A DNA stretch of 64,000 bases. It comes from Candidatus Latescibacterota bacterium (lineage in GTDB: Bacteria; Latescibacterota; UBA2968; UBA8231). Position 1 is the stretch's first letter. Each line of letters starts with the position of its first letter. Made by a program: the position numbers and the translations under genes. Under the pieces are notes generated by a model, which was given only the letters and a program-made list of their open reading frames with translations, made no database searches and was not told the DNA's origin. The DNA lies in the NCBI GenBank assembly GCA_022826515.1, contig JAJDUT010000061.1:11659-75658 (forward strand), in the 5' to 3' direction. Below, piece after piece: positions 35,901-43,166 of the stretch.

Positions 35901-36472
35901 TCAACAGCGCGCAGGTAAACGCGAGTTTCGAGACCTCGGAGGCCAGCGAGGGCGAGGGCAGCCTCGCGCCCGGCCACCTGCTCTCTGAGGAGACCAAGAC
36001 CGAGTTTAGGGCGTCGTGGAATGGCCGTTGGCGCTGGGGACCGACCACGACCATCGAGCGCGTGCTCTCCACCTCGGAAAGCCGCGATTTTGAACCAACC
36101 GCCGGAGAGGATAGCGGCGAGCAGCCCCTGCGCGGCACCCGCGACCGAGAGCAAGTGACCACCACCTTCAAGATCACCCATAACCTCAAGCCGCGGCGAC
36201 TGCCCCTAATAGGCCGGCTCAAAAGCGACGTCACCCTCAACTTAGAACAGAAGTTTGAAGGAGAAATCCGCTCCATCGCCACCGGCGACGAAGAGCGCGT
36301 CCCCAATGGCAAAGAAAACCGCTGGCGTACTCAGTTGTCCATGACCTACAATTTCAGCACGAATTTCCGCGGCGAAGGGCGGATTCGCATCGAAAACAAC
36401 AAAGACCACCTCAGAGATAAGACGCGAAAAATCCGCGAAGTGCGGCTTTCGGGCACATTCTTCCTCCGCTAA
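29948..36472 (+). CDS. SprA-like giant outer-membrane protein (type IX secretion translocon family)
   Basis: A 2174-residue exported protein starting at GTG 29948. An N-terminal signal (SWLCVCLLAVVVRA) is followed by strand-rich sequence throughout. Repeated motifs such as the helix-poor INIRIDQDTQNF, NQIKLDYEGEEDSIFQEIQAG and FGIRAKGHVGPLAFT (about 215-285) are typical of SprA, the 36-strand barrel that forms the type IX secretion pore in Bacteroidetes and has homologues across the FCB group. Near residues 1790-1855 is a charged low-complexity region of four 14-residue units. The protein ends with short beta-strands (VRLSGTFFLR). No PorV, GldK, GldL or GldM is recognised in the window. Function as a secretion pore is inferred from family. 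Confidence 0.8.
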   Translation: MNLEVFLRFSCQAFSSWLCVCLLAVVVRAEPKLHFEPLYGPLSQRFAVPSQAAFGTGQPLLPAPDRALISYQAAVDSLGMAHYGRRVSGFTEGPTVAVALDHYLRMEYQARHRQLWHQQIRRDFRSTASGQRQRRGSRFEWTVPFSAPKPLRRFIGDEGPSLALNGSRTIIVSGKSEWTDGEVQTSFGRSSKFPSLGIEQESDFTVEGKVGELINIRIDQDTQNFGSAIGSGLGDQLSNQIKLDYEGEEDSIFQEIQAGNTTLELPNTRFVGFRQKNKGLFGIRAKGHVGPLAFTTVASHEKSKSNRQTFKGGAAIDTLQLRDYQYIRNTYFFLHEFYRAHLADFRSLLAGVPFGAENFVDISRLEVYINDFNTRNDAELFAKPGVAWVDPSDSLSTIECFDAAGNRLRNSGCFEEGTWHRLDPDDDYSVVAEAGYIILNRPVSAPYAMAVHFKTNAPDFDGMLQQETARLTAGAESDSLYLKLIKARNPRPGFPTWNLEWKNVYRIASGFSTGRRFDPKTLQVDIAKEVPGQEDQLSQQGRSYLQILGLDERGKDPGSAPDRVIDADYIGLDDIRGHLIFPDQRPFDPRANKYRGLLDEPVPAIYDEQQQRTQIEASRYKILVRAASSEQRIRLGGIFGGVRPETVEVQLNGRPLTRDTDYRVDYTGSVTFIGSVAQEVADPGADLEISFESEDVFNIGSQQKTLLGLRTEYEFWGGDGRVGSTMIYNNERSSDRRVRVGNEPTRTVIWNLDLRARREVPVLTRVVDMLPLVKTAVPSEVTLDAEIAQSRPNLNTKGRGYIDDFEDSERPISLVVNRTRWAPASAPVGARFGAENRTHFIWYNPYNGVLRTDIWPNQEEQIEAQNRRTDILALELLPRLEATESWGGVSLAFSTVNDLSESKFLEIWVRGQEGTLHVNLGDQINEDYIANGRLDTEDEPFPGQAAGDGLVEREEDVGIDGRNDEAELNFYLRLQDAAFDTTRSLAERQQAFAALYPDPDPLRPNRSPDDPEGDNWKYDAQRNKNDYSHINGTENNKKDVESGDRPDTEDLNGNGVLDRRNNYYHYEIDLSSIHYEVAGTENKGWRQLRVPLFGPHVERVGLPDSTRIEYARLMLSSEPRSDVADTVRAEIALVEIVGNKWQEDEIVRLDDRFPLGDREALDVTVIGTDKSQSYRPPPGVKIRRNVQSRTREREQSLVLAYENLEPGHQMSATRILTRSANYTSYERLRMYVYGDSSGTIEYAHGDSSDLVLFVRFGVDSTNYYETISPIFPGWSGGRKGWKGNQVDVDLPVISQLKALLQSGLADTTTGEFYYTYRVIDPRGAPLDGKSLIAQRELEALHMAGYDPQVERFSLDQVFARSGLRSGEQAIYRVRGNPSMQSIKQLSIGLRNRAANRAYSGRIFLDELRLDEARNDPGLAAYAQLNTKLADFANLGGNVLWRQENFRSFTGQGGNSTDREAALSVSTNAQKLLPSSWGFLIPVKVNFSRSTSLPRFGPGSDVELTAEEKLEQQAVRSKEFYDVSISRRQGKNFLLRWTLDQMNLRLSHSREHSSDPVRPINEREAQTMNFNYSMPLPKPELRIMRWLPEFMPTGWTRMEFRPLPSSLTYAVNGSRRTSRLLRRGDDETTAQEDFTLVETYASKLNPLSGLSANYNLKIDRDLRKKFVPDKRSFGREVGRRQTADLGFSLRLVSWLDQNYTFKANYEEQNDPAQRRGVAPIDSISGLPFNTLEIRNQNDLSARLNFKIPTLLKNLGQSPGQSRKAQQRDDRDRNRDRSRNRNINEDAPTSKEDQAEQKKNQTEKEPTKAEQKKNQTEKEPTKADQEKDQAKEEQSKAEQEKDQAQEEPTKAEPPQGPNILRRLAGWTGRLVEPVNASWRRNTSSRRFNLLQRPSLSYQLGLEDTLRVRQVTQGLTHQDNWSHTSSFEAGSGMRLPFGISVKVNSREQTTERSGASQQRLRLRNERTYPRVSLSWGRADRIPLIKRVINSAQVNASFETSEASEGEGSLAPGHLLSEETKTEFRASWNGRWRWGPTTTIERVLSTSESRDFEPTAGEDSGEQPLRGTRDREQVTTTFKITHNLKPRRLPLIGRLKSDVTLNLEQKFEGEIRSIATGDEERVPNGKENRWRTQLSMTYNFSTNFRGEGRIRIENNKDHLRDKTRKIREVRLSGTFFLR
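35324..35491. repeat. Four tandem 42-bp units encoding a charged low-complexity stretch
   Basis: Four 42-base units encode AEQKKNQTEKEPTK, the same again, ADQEKDQAKEEQSK and AEQEKDQAQEEPTK. The first two are nearly identical at base level. A-rich coding in a GC-rich gene and in-frame length suggest slippage-driven expansion within the SprA-like gene. Confidence 0.85.
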
Positions 36473-36507
36473 AGCATATTGCCCGACGCGGCTGTGGGAG
36501 GTATTAT

Positions 36508-36873
36508 TTGTTCAATCAACGCGAGCAACGCGCGCTCATCGGCCTGACAGCGGCCTTGCTCATTGGGATGCTCGTCGCCATTGGCGATTGGTATCGCCCC
36601 TCGCAGTCAGAGGAATTCAGCGTCGTGCCACGCGCAGTCGCTCCGCCGCCACCGCGCCAAGTGGTAGTAGCCGAGCAGGGGCCGCTGTCGCTCAATTCGG
36701 CTACGGTAGAAGAATTAGTCGCACTGCCGGCAATCGGCCCTAAGATCGCCGCGCGGATCGTCGCCTTTCGCCGCGAGCACGGCCCTTTTGCACGGCTGGA
36801 GCAACTAACCGAAGTCAATGGCATCGGCGCGAAGACGCTAGCAAAGCTCCGTCCTTTGCTCACAGTGGAGTAG
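36508..36873 (+). CDS. ComEA-like helix-hairpin-helix DNA-binding protein
   Basis: A 121-residue protein. One N-terminal membrane anchor (ALIGLTAALLIGMLVAIG), a Pro-rich linker and a C-terminal HhH domain with LNSATVEELVALPAIGPKIAARIVAFR and LEQLTEVNGIGAKTLAKL, the ComEA pattern. ComEA binds incoming DNA in the periplasm or membrane during natural transformation. The TTG start is chosen because GGGAGGT lies just before it. Follows the SprA-like gene by 35 bases. Confidence 0.85.
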   Translation: MFNQREQRALIGLTAALLIGMLVAIGDWYRPSQSEEFSVVPRAVAPPPPRQVVVAEQGPLSLNSATVEELVALPAIGPKIAARIVAFRREHGPFARLEQLTEVNGIGAKTLAKLRPLLTVE

Positions 36874-36902
36874 AGACCACTTTGTAAAAGAAGGGGTTGG
36901 GA

Positions 36903-37790
36903 TTGTTTGGACTTGGCAGGACAAAGGCCACCGGGATTCACATCAGCGGCCAGACCATGCGCATCGCCGCCCTAGACGCTGACCGCGCTGGCATCCGGCC
37001 GCTAGTCTTGACCGCCGAAGAGCTGGAGCGCCCCTTCGACCCGGTGGCCCTAGGCGACGAGCAGCAGCGACGAGAGCTAGCCACCAAGTTAGCCGCGCTC
37101 GCGGCGACTTATAACTTCGACTATAGCACGGCCTGTTTCGCGCTAGACCGACGCTTGGGTCTCGTTCAGCGCCGGCCCCTCGTAGCGAGGACTGAGCGCG
37201 AAAACCGCCAACAACTCCTGTGGGAAGCCGGGCAGTTCTTGACCGAAGACGCGAAGGCGTTTAGCTGCGATTTCGTGCTGACCTCGCAGTGGGGCTTTGT
37301 GGTGGCGGCGCGCCACCGCGCACTCGATGGCTACCGCGCCCTAGGCAAGGCCGCAGCGGTCGGTCGGCTCGATGTGGATCTAGTGCCTTTTGCCCTGTAC
37401 AACGCCAGCGAATGCGCCAATCTGCTCGCCAAAGATACATTCTCGCTGCTGCTCTACGCAGACGTGAGCGAGGCTTGGCTCCTGCTAATAGAGGAAGGCG
37501 AACTGTGCGCAGTGACTAGTTGCTGCTGGGAGCAAGAGGATGACGCGCCCGCAGCCTTAGAAGGCGCAGTGCGCAAGCTGCTAAGAGCGGGCGACAACGG
37601 CCTCCAACGCCTGTGGGGGGCCGGCTTCGTCTATTGGAGCGAGGGGTTAGCCGCGCATTTGGGGGTGCCGCATTCAATCCTCGACCCACTCGCCGCGGTC
37701 AAACCCAAGCTGCTCGGCAGCACCCCGCCCGCGCAGCGATCCGAGTATGCCATTGCCGTTGGGCTAGCTCAGCGGGGGTTGGCGCGATGA
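36903..37790 (+). CDS. PilM-like actin-fold protein
   Basis: A 295-residue protein whose start LFGLGRTKATGIHISGQTMRIAALD resembles the phosphate-1 loop region of PilM, the FtsA-like cytoplasmic ATPase of type IV pilus assembly. Later motifs are weaker than in classical PilM, so the nucleotide-binding state is uncertain. The TTG at 36903 is favoured by AGAAGGGG six bases upstream. Its TGA overlaps the ATG of the next, PilN-like gene. Assigned from start motif, length and neighbour. Confidence 0.55.
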   Translation: MFGLGRTKATGIHISGQTMRIAALDADRAGIRPLVLTAEELERPFDPVALGDEQQRRELATKLAALAATYNFDYSTACFALDRRLGLVQRRPLVARTERENRQQLLWEAGQFLTEDAKAFSCDFVLTSQWGFVVAARHRALDGYRALGKAAAVGRLDVDLVPFALYNASECANLLAKDTFSLLLYADVSEAWLLLIEEGELCAVTSCCWEQEDDAPAALEGAVRKLLRAGDNGLQRLWGAGFVYWSEGLAAHLGVPHSILDPLAAVKPKLLGSTPPAQRSEYAIAVGLAQRGLAR

Positions 37791-38740
37791 TCCGCGTCGA
37801 GCTGCTCAGTCGCCAAGGGCGGTCACCTTGGGCCAAAGCCTTGCTTGCGGTGCTAGCCGTCTGTGGCGGACTATACGGCATCCACCACTTCTTCCCCGCG
37901 CTGACGGGGCCGATTTTTAGCGCGAGTTCCTCCCTCATTGCCGCAGCGCAGCAAGAAATCGCATCACAGCGAGAGACCACTCCAAGCCCCGAAGAGGCTA
38001 TCTCTAGCCCCGTGCAAGAAACCGCCCCCAAGCCCGCGACCCAGCAAGAGGTCGCCCGCAGTGCTACGGCGCACCAAGAGGCGACTCCGAGTCCTGAGCC
38101 AGAGACCACCTCAAGTCCCGTGGTCCAGCGAGAAACAACACCCGGTCCCGACCCAACGCCGTCCCAGCGCAGCATGGCCTGCCACCAAGTCATGCGGATT
38201 GACGAACAGGTTCCCACCGGGATTCGCGTCGCGTCGCTGAATTGCAACTCAATCGGAGAATACTGGTTGGAGGGGACCAGCCCCTCGTACAAAGCGCTGC
38301 GCGAGTTTCGGCTTCGCTTGCAGGCGTTGCCATCGCGGGTATCGTTTTCGACTTGGTGGGAGGAGCGCACGCTGCGCTTTTCATTCCAAGGCCGCTTTGC
38401 CGAGCGGGAGACCCCGCCACTGACGGTCCTCTCGTCCGACCAAGCGGAGCAATTCTTCGGCAAGTTGGCCCGCTGGGCCGGCGCGAGTGGTCTAGATAGC
38501 CTCTCGATCGAAGAACCTACCCATAGGGCCTTGTCGGCGGCGCGCACGTACCAACGGCAAAAATTACGGGGCCTTGGCTCCCCTCAGCAGATCAACGCCT
38601 TCTTGCAGCAATTGCAACAGGCCGAAGAAGTCGCAACCCTCGGCGAGGTTTTGCTCATGCCCGTCACCAGCGACGAGCGCGGCTGGGTGCAAGCGCGGCT
38701 CTATGCGGCCGTGGACCTCTTAGTAGAAGCCTCCGAATGA
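37787..38740 (+). CDS. PilN-like inner-membrane assembly protein with a low-complexity linker
   Basis: A 317-residue bitopic protein. It opens with MIRVELLS, comparable to MIRINLLP of PilN, has one membrane helix (about 17-45), then a Ser/Thr/Pro/Glu-rich linker (about 55-130, with repeated PSPE, TSSPV and QREXT-type stretches), and a mixed C-terminal domain. PilN links PilM to the pilus machinery; the linker is an unusual feature. ATGA overlap with the PilM-like gene and with coaD downstream indicates an operon. Family assignment is tentative. Confidence 0.45.
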   Translation: MIRVELLSRQGRSPWAKALLAVLAVCGGLYGIHHFFPALTGPIFSASSSLIAAAQQEIASQRETTPSPEEAISSPVQETAPKPATQQEVARSATAHQEATPSPEPETTSSPVVQRETTPGPDPTPSQRSMACHQVMRIDEQVPTGIRVASLNCNSIGEYWLEGTSPSYKALREFRLRLQALPSRVSFSTWWEERTLRFSFQGRFAERETPPLTVLSSDQAEQFFGKLARWAGASGLDSLSIEEPTHRALSAARTYQRQKLRGLGSPQQINAFLQQLQQAEEVATLGEVLLMPVTSDERGWVQARLYAAVDLLVEASE

Positions 38741-39228
38741 ACAACGCAGACGCGGCCATCTATCCCGGCAGCTTTGATCCCATCACCTTTGGCCACCTAA
38801 ACATCCTAGAGCGGGCCTTGGGCATCTTCTCCCAAGTCACCCTGCTGGTGGCGATCAATCCCAACAAAAAGCCGCTCTTTTCGCTGGCGGAGAGCCGGGC
38901 GATGATCTCCGAGGCCATTAGCGACTGGCCCCAAGCCAAGGTCGATTTCCACGACGGCCTGACCGTTGACTATGCGCGGCAGCACAACATCCGCACAGCC
39001 GTGCGGGGCCTGCGGGCGGTGACCGACTTCGAGCACGAGTTTGCCATGGCCTTGACCAACCGCTCGCTGTGGCCACAATTCGACACGGTCTTTCTAATGA
39101 CCAAGGCCGAGTACATGTATCTCAGTTCGTCGGTCGTGCGCCAAGTGGCGCAAATGGGCGGGCAATTGAACCAGTTCGTGCCGCCTTGTATTGAGCGACG
39201 CCTGCGGGAGAAATTCCACAATGCCTGA
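38737..39228 (+). CDS. coaD: Phosphopantetheine adenylyltransferase
   Basis: A 163-residue nucleotidyltransferase, fourth step of coenzyme A synthesis. YPGSFDPITFGHLNILERA (residues 9-27) contains the T/HxGH motif, and the SSSVVRQVAQMGGQL region contains the conserved ISSTxxR-like site. Length is as expected. ATGA overlap with the PilN-like gene and eight-base overlap with dprA. Confidence 0.97.
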   Translation: MNNADAAIYPGSFDPITFGHLNILERALGIFSQVTLLVAINPNKKPLFSLAESRAMISEAISDWPQAKVDFHDGLTVDYARQHNIRTAVRGLRAVTDFEHEFAMALTNRSLWPQFDTVFLMTKAEYMYLSSSVVRQVAQMGGQLNQFVPPCIERRLREKFHNA

Positions 39229-40297
39229 GTCTCAACGCGAAGTGCAGGCGCTCCTCGCGCTGAACCAAGCCGAGCGGCCCAAGCGCGTGCGGCGCTTGCT
39301 CGCCCACTTTGGCTCGGCGCAAGAAGCCCTCGCCGCCGCAAATTGGACGGCAGCCGTAGGCTCCCGTGCGCCCGAGCAGCGTCCGACGCAGGCCGACTTC
39401 GCTTGGGCCGCCGAGCAATGGCAACGGCTCTGCGCGGCCGGCGGTCGCTGTCTGGCCCCAGCAGACGCGGACTATCCCCCATTACTGGGCCAAATCGCCG
39501 CGCCGCCCCCCGTGCTGTTCGCGCTCGGGCCGGACGACTTGGTCCCGCCCACCATAGCCATCGTCGGCTCGCGCAAGGCCTCGGACAGTGGCAAGCTGAT
39601 CGCCGCCGAACTAGCCCGCGGGCTAGTGGCCCAAGGCATCTGCATCGTCAGCGGCATGGCTTTTGGCATCGACGCGGCCGCCCACCAAGCCGCGCTCGCA
39701 GCCGGCGGACGCACCATCGCCGTATTGGGCTGCGGGGCCGACGTGCCCTATCCTCGCACCCACATCCCGCTCTACCGCCAAATCCGCGAACGGGGAGCCA
39801 TCGTCTCCGAGTTTGCTTGGGGGGCGCAGCCAGAGCGGGGGGCCTTCCCGCGCCGCAACCGCATCATCAGCGGGCTGAGCTTGGGAGTGGTCATCGTCGA
39901 GGCCCCGCAAAAAAGCGGCGCACTGATTACGGTCCAACACGCGCTGGATCAAAACCGCGAGGTATTTGCCGTACCCGGGGACGTGCGTTCGGGCCGCAAC
40001 GCCGGCTGCCACCGGCTCATCAAAGACGGGGCGAAGTTGGTGGAGAATGTAGAAGACGTGCTAGAGGAATTGACTATGTGGGCGGTACCGCGCCCGCAAA
40101 GTGCCCCCGCACCCACTCTGCCTCCAGAGGACGAGAGCGTCTATGCCCTACTCTCGCGCCAACCGCGGCACATTGACGAACTCGCCCAACACAGCGCCCT
40201 CCCCCCGGCGACCCTACTCGACGTGCTGCTGAGGTTGGAACTCGACGGCCTAGTCGATCAGCTCGCAGGCAAGCGATTTTTGCGCCGCACGGGGTAA
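39221..40297 (+). CDS. dprA: DNA-processing protein DprA
   Basis: A 358-residue protein: an N-terminal helical domain (1-75), a Rossmann SMF domain (about 105-290) with GSRKASDSG, SGMAFGIDAAAHQAAL, TIAVLGCGADVPYP, FPRRNRIISGL and VFAVPGD, and a C-terminal winged helix. DprA binds single-stranded DNA and loads RecA during transformation. Start ATG 39221 overlaps the coaD stop. With the ComEA-like and PilM/PilN-like proteins upstream, a competence function is likely. A second, minimal SMF protein is at 10194. Confidence 0.95.
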   Translation: MPESQREVQALLALNQAERPKRVRRLLAHFGSAQEALAAANWTAAVGSRAPEQRPTQADFAWAAEQWQRLCAAGGRCLAPADADYPPLLGQIAAPPPVLFALGPDDLVPPTIAIVGSRKASDSGKLIAAELARGLVAQGICIVSGMAFGIDAAAHQAALAAGGRTIAVLGCGADVPYPRTHIPLYRQIRERGAIVSEFAWGAQPERGAFPRRNRIISGLSLGVVIVEAPQKSGALITVQHALDQNREVFAVPGDVRSGRNAGCHRLIKDGAKLVENVEDVLEELTMWAVPRPQSAPAPTLPPEDESVYALLSRQPRHIDELAQHSALPPATLLDVLLRLELDGLVDQLAGKRFLRRTG

Positions 40298-40331
40298 TCT
40301 CACGCAACCACTCACACACAGATCGCCGCAT

Positions 40332-40469
40332 CTAGTCGTCCGAGTCCCCAATCTGCAACGGTTCATCGCGTTGGGATTTGTCTTGGAAAAAAGGCCGCGC
40401 CAAACGCCACAGCACGTACGCAGCGGCGATCGCGGCAACGACGACGGCCACCGGCGTTTGCCAGTCCAC
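40332..40469 (-). CDS. Tiny membrane protein following feoB
   Basis: A 45-residue ORF starting with GTG two bases before the feoB stop region (TGACGTGG). Residues 2-30 form one hydrophobic helix (WQTPVAVVVAAIAAAYVLW, then RLARPFF), and the tail is short and acidic. Position right after feoB is typical of FeoB-associated small membrane proteins, but those normally carry several cysteines and this one has none. Could also be a chance ORF; its codon use and membrane segment favour a real gene. Confidence 0.5.
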   Translation of the reverse strand: MDWQTPVAVVVAAIAAAYVLWRLARPFFQDKSQRDEPLQIGDSDD

Positions 40470-40470
40470 G

Positions 40471-42603
40471 TCAAAAGCCCAAGGCCGTGCCGACCTGATA
40501 GGTCGCCAAGGCCCCGAGATATGCGAGGATCGTCATATAGCCAAAGCTGAACAGGGCCCAGCGATAGGAGCCGGTCTCTTTTTTTATGACGACTAGTGTC
40601 GAGAGGCACTGGGCGCAGAGAGCAAAAAATACCATGATCGACAGCGCCACCGGCAGCGTGTAGATCGGACTGCCATCCGGCCACGTAGCAGCGGCCAAGG
40701 TCGTGCGCAGGCTCTCGGAGCCTTCGTCCTCGCCCGAGCCGAGGCTGTAGATGGTGCCCAAGGCCGAGATGATGACTTCACGAGCCGGGAAAGAAGCGAT
40801 GACCGCCATGCCAATGCGCCAGTCCCATCCCAAAGGACGCACAGCCGGCGCGACCCAGTGCCCGGCCTGACCGAGATAGCTATTTTCTACCAACTCAGCC
40901 GCTTGGCGCTTTTCCAAGGCGTCGAGGGCTGCGGGCGCAACCGCTTGGCGCTCGATTTGGTGGCGCTCGACCACGGCTTCCGAGCGCGGGAAGTACGCCA
41001 GCGCCCACATCGCAATCGTCGTCGCCAAGATGAGACTGCCAGCGCGGACGACAAAGGCCCGACTGCTGTGGTACACGCGCAGCAGCACTGTGCGCGGATC
41101 GGGCGTCTTGTACGAAGGCAACTCCAGCAAAAAGGGCGGAGGATCGCCCTTGAGCAAGGTCCGCTTGAGCAACCAAGCCATCGGAATGGCGACGAATGCA
41201 CCAAGACAATAGAAGGCGAGCAGGGTCAGCGCCTGCAAGCCAATGACCCCACCCAACAGCGGGCGGTCCGGGACAAAGGCCCCAATGAAGAGCACGTACA
41301 CCGGCAGGCGCGCCGAACAACTCATCAGCGGCGCGACCAAGATGGTGGCAAAGCGGTCGCGCCGGTCTTCAATGGTGCGAGCGGCCATAATGCCCGGGAC
41401 GGCGCAGGCAAAGCTGGACAGCAGGGGCATGAAGGCCGTGCCAGACAACCCCACGCGGGTGAGTAGCCGATCCATCAACAGCGCCGCCCGCGCCATGTAG
41501 CCGCTGTCTTCGAGCAGGGCGATAAAAAAGAACAAAATGGCGATCTGCGGTAGGAAGATGAGCACGCCGCCGACGCCGGCAATGAGGCCATCGACGACGA
41601 GGCTTTGCAGGGCACCGGGGGGGATGAGCGCCGCGGCGCGGTCACCGCAGGCACCAAAGAGTGCGTCAATGCCATCCATCAGTGGCCCCGACCACGTGTA
41701 AATGGCTTCAAACACCAAGACGTTGACCAGCACAAAAATCGCCACGCCGAAGAGGCGGTGCGCGAGAATGCGGTCGGCCCGATCCGAGCGGCGGCTCTCT
41801 AGGCGGCTGGGCTGGTCAATCGCCCGTGCGAGCAGGCCGTCGATCCAAACATAGCGGGCGTTGCTTTCCAGCTCGGACAGAGCATCCGCACCGCCCGTGC
41901 GCAGGCCGTGCAAGCGGTCTGCGATGCCATCACCAGCAGACGCCAACAAGCGGCGCTCGGCATAGCCGTCTTCATCGACTAGGGCGCGCAGGGCCTCTAC
42001 CGAAGAGAGCGGCCCGGAGACTGCGGCTTGCAACTCGGCCATGGCGCGCTGAAGCTGATCGGGCAGTTCCACCTGTTGCGGCCGCGTGGGTGCCGGATCC
42101 ACGCTCAAATCCGCCAACGTGCGCCGCAACTCGTCCAATCCCTGCCGCCGGTGGGCGCAAATGGGCACCACTGGCGCGCCGAGCGCCGCAGACAAGGCAC
42201 TAGCGTCGATGCGAATGCCTCGCCGGATGGCTATGTCCCCCATATTGAGGGCCACGACCAAGGGCAATCCTATTTCCGCAAGTTGAGAAACCAAGTAAAA
42301 ATTGCGCCGCAGGTTGCTGGCATCGACGACCGCCAAGATGCCATCTATGGACGGCGCGTCTTGCTGTTGGCCCAAGAGCACGTCAATGGCCAGCATCTCG
42401 TCGGGCGAGTGTGCAGCGAGGCTATAGGCACCGGGCAGGTCAATTAGCTCGAGCGCGTCGCCCCCATCCAGCGTCAGGGTCCCCACTTTGTATTCCACCG
42501 TGACGCCCGGGTAGTTGCCAGAGTGCTGCGCAAGGCCGGTCAGCGCGTTAAAAAGCGTGGTTTTGCCCGTATTGGGATTGCCAATAAGTGCGAGGGTCCG
42601 CAC
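40471..42603 (-). CDS. feoB: Ferrous iron transporter FeoB
   Basis: A 710-residue inner-membrane protein. The N-terminal G domain has G1 GNPNTGKTT (8-16), G2 region YPGVTVEYK, G3 DLPGAYSL (about 55-62) and G4 NMGD. It is followed by helical domain sequence and the FeoB core with Nucleoside_recog/gate-type membrane segments (PLMSCSARLPVYVLFIGAF and others). It imports Fe(II) in a GTP-regulated manner. feoA is immediately upstream and a tiny membrane ORF downstream. Confidence 0.96.
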   Translation of the reverse strand: MRTLALIGNPNTGKTTLFNALTGLAQHSGNYPGVTVEYKVGTLTLDGGDALELIDLPGAYSLAAHSPDEMLAIDVLLGQQQDAPSIDGILAVVDASNLRRNFYLVSQLAEIGLPLVVALNMGDIAIRRGIRIDASALSAALGAPVVPICAHRRQGLDELRRTLADLSVDPAPTRPQQVELPDQLQRAMAELQAAVSGPLSSVEALRALVDEDGYAERRLLASAGDGIADRLHGLRTGGADALSELESNARYVWIDGLLARAIDQPSRLESRRSDRADRILAHRLFGVAIFVLVNVLVFEAIYTWSGPLMDGIDALFGACGDRAAALIPPGALQSLVVDGLIAGVGGVLIFLPQIAILFFFIALLEDSGYMARAALLMDRLLTRVGLSGTAFMPLLSSFACAVPGIMAARTIEDRRDRFATILVAPLMSCSARLPVYVLFIGAFVPDRPLLGGVIGLQALTLLAFYCLGAFVAIPMAWLLKRTLLKGDPPPFLLELPSYKTPDPRTVLLRVYHSSRAFVVRAGSLILATTIAMWALAYFPRSEAVVERHQIERQAVAPAALDALEKRQAAELVENSYLGQAGHWVAPAVRPLGWDWRIGMAVIASFPAREVIISALGTIYSLGSGEDEGSESLRTTLAAATWPDGSPIYTLPVALSIMVFFALCAQCLSTLVVIKKETGSYRWALFSFGYMTILAYLGALATYQVGTALGF

Positions 42604-42645
42604 GGAGAGTCTGCTAAACAGGAAAAACTAGGCTTCGACCTGAGT

Positions 42646-42903
42646 TCAGCCGAAGGGAACGAGGCGGATGGCGGCGGCATCCCTGCGCCGCAGCGCAAGG
42701 CGGGTCTGTCCTATTTGGACGATGATCGCGGTCCCAGAGCGCAAAACGCGCAAGTGCTCGCCGGGCAAAAAGCCCAATTCGCGCAGGCGGGCGGCCAAGC
42801 GCGCCGGGGCCAAAATTTCGGCGACGACAGCTTCGGCGTGCCGAGGCAGTTGCGATAAGTCGAGCGGGGTGTCTGAGGGGCAGGGGGTTTTGCTAAGTTC
42901 CAC
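42646..42903 (-). CDS. feoA: FeoA-family protein
   Basis: An 85-residue SH3-like protein. LAARLRELGFLPGEHLRVLRSG followed by VQIGQTRLALRRRDAAAIRL is the FeoA pattern. GTG start at 42903 since no ATG is near. FeoA stimulates FeoB. 42 bases separate its stop from the feoB start, so both form one operon; no Fur box was recognised upstream. Confidence 0.88.
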   Translation of the reverse strand: MELSKTPCPSDTPLDLSQLPRHAEAVVAEILAPARLAARLRELGFLPGEHLRVLRSGTAIIVQIGQTRLALRRRDAAAIRLVPFG

Positions 42904-43049
42904 GAGATAGCTCCGGCCAGATAAGGCGGCAATCAGATTAGTTGCGGGAATAAATGTTTAAGATACCAATAAGCTGTTCTGTATGCCAAACTTCTGTAAA
43001 TATAGTCAATCGACGAGCAACACGTCAATGGATTTTTCATATTATTTCA

Positions 43050-43105
43050 CTGATGTTACGCATCTATCGTTATCTGCGGTTTCCTACCGCCCTGCCCGGT
43101 GTCAT
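43050..43105. repeat. Dispersed 56-bp repeat, copy A
   Basis: Begins CTGATGTTACGCA and runs to GGTGTCAT. It matches 63812-63867 at 52 of 56 positions. The first 13 bases also match (one change) the terminal inverted repeat of the 127-bp element at 53053. It lies in a 263-bp non-coding spacer between the feo operon and a hypothetical gene; the rest of that spacer has no recognised feature apart from the palindrome just downstream. Confidence 0.85.
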
Positions 43106-43115
43106 GCCGGCGCAC

Positions 43116-43145
43116 GTAGGGGGCGGTTTGCAAACCGCCCCCTAC
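43116..43145. repeat. Perfect 30-bp palindrome
   Basis: GTAGGGGGCGGTTTG followed by its exact reverse complement. It can form a 15-bp hairpin without loop mismatch. Similar GTAGGGG...CCCCTAC palindrome at 54455-54482. No T run, so not a classical terminator. Confidence 0.85.
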
Positions 43146-43166
43146 CTACGAAAAAGAGAGGCAGCC

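Noticed and set aside
42954..43166. N-terminal extension of the exported protein at 43167
   Set aside because: It would translate the dispersed repeat and palindrome; a ribosome site and signal peptide support the ATG at 43167.
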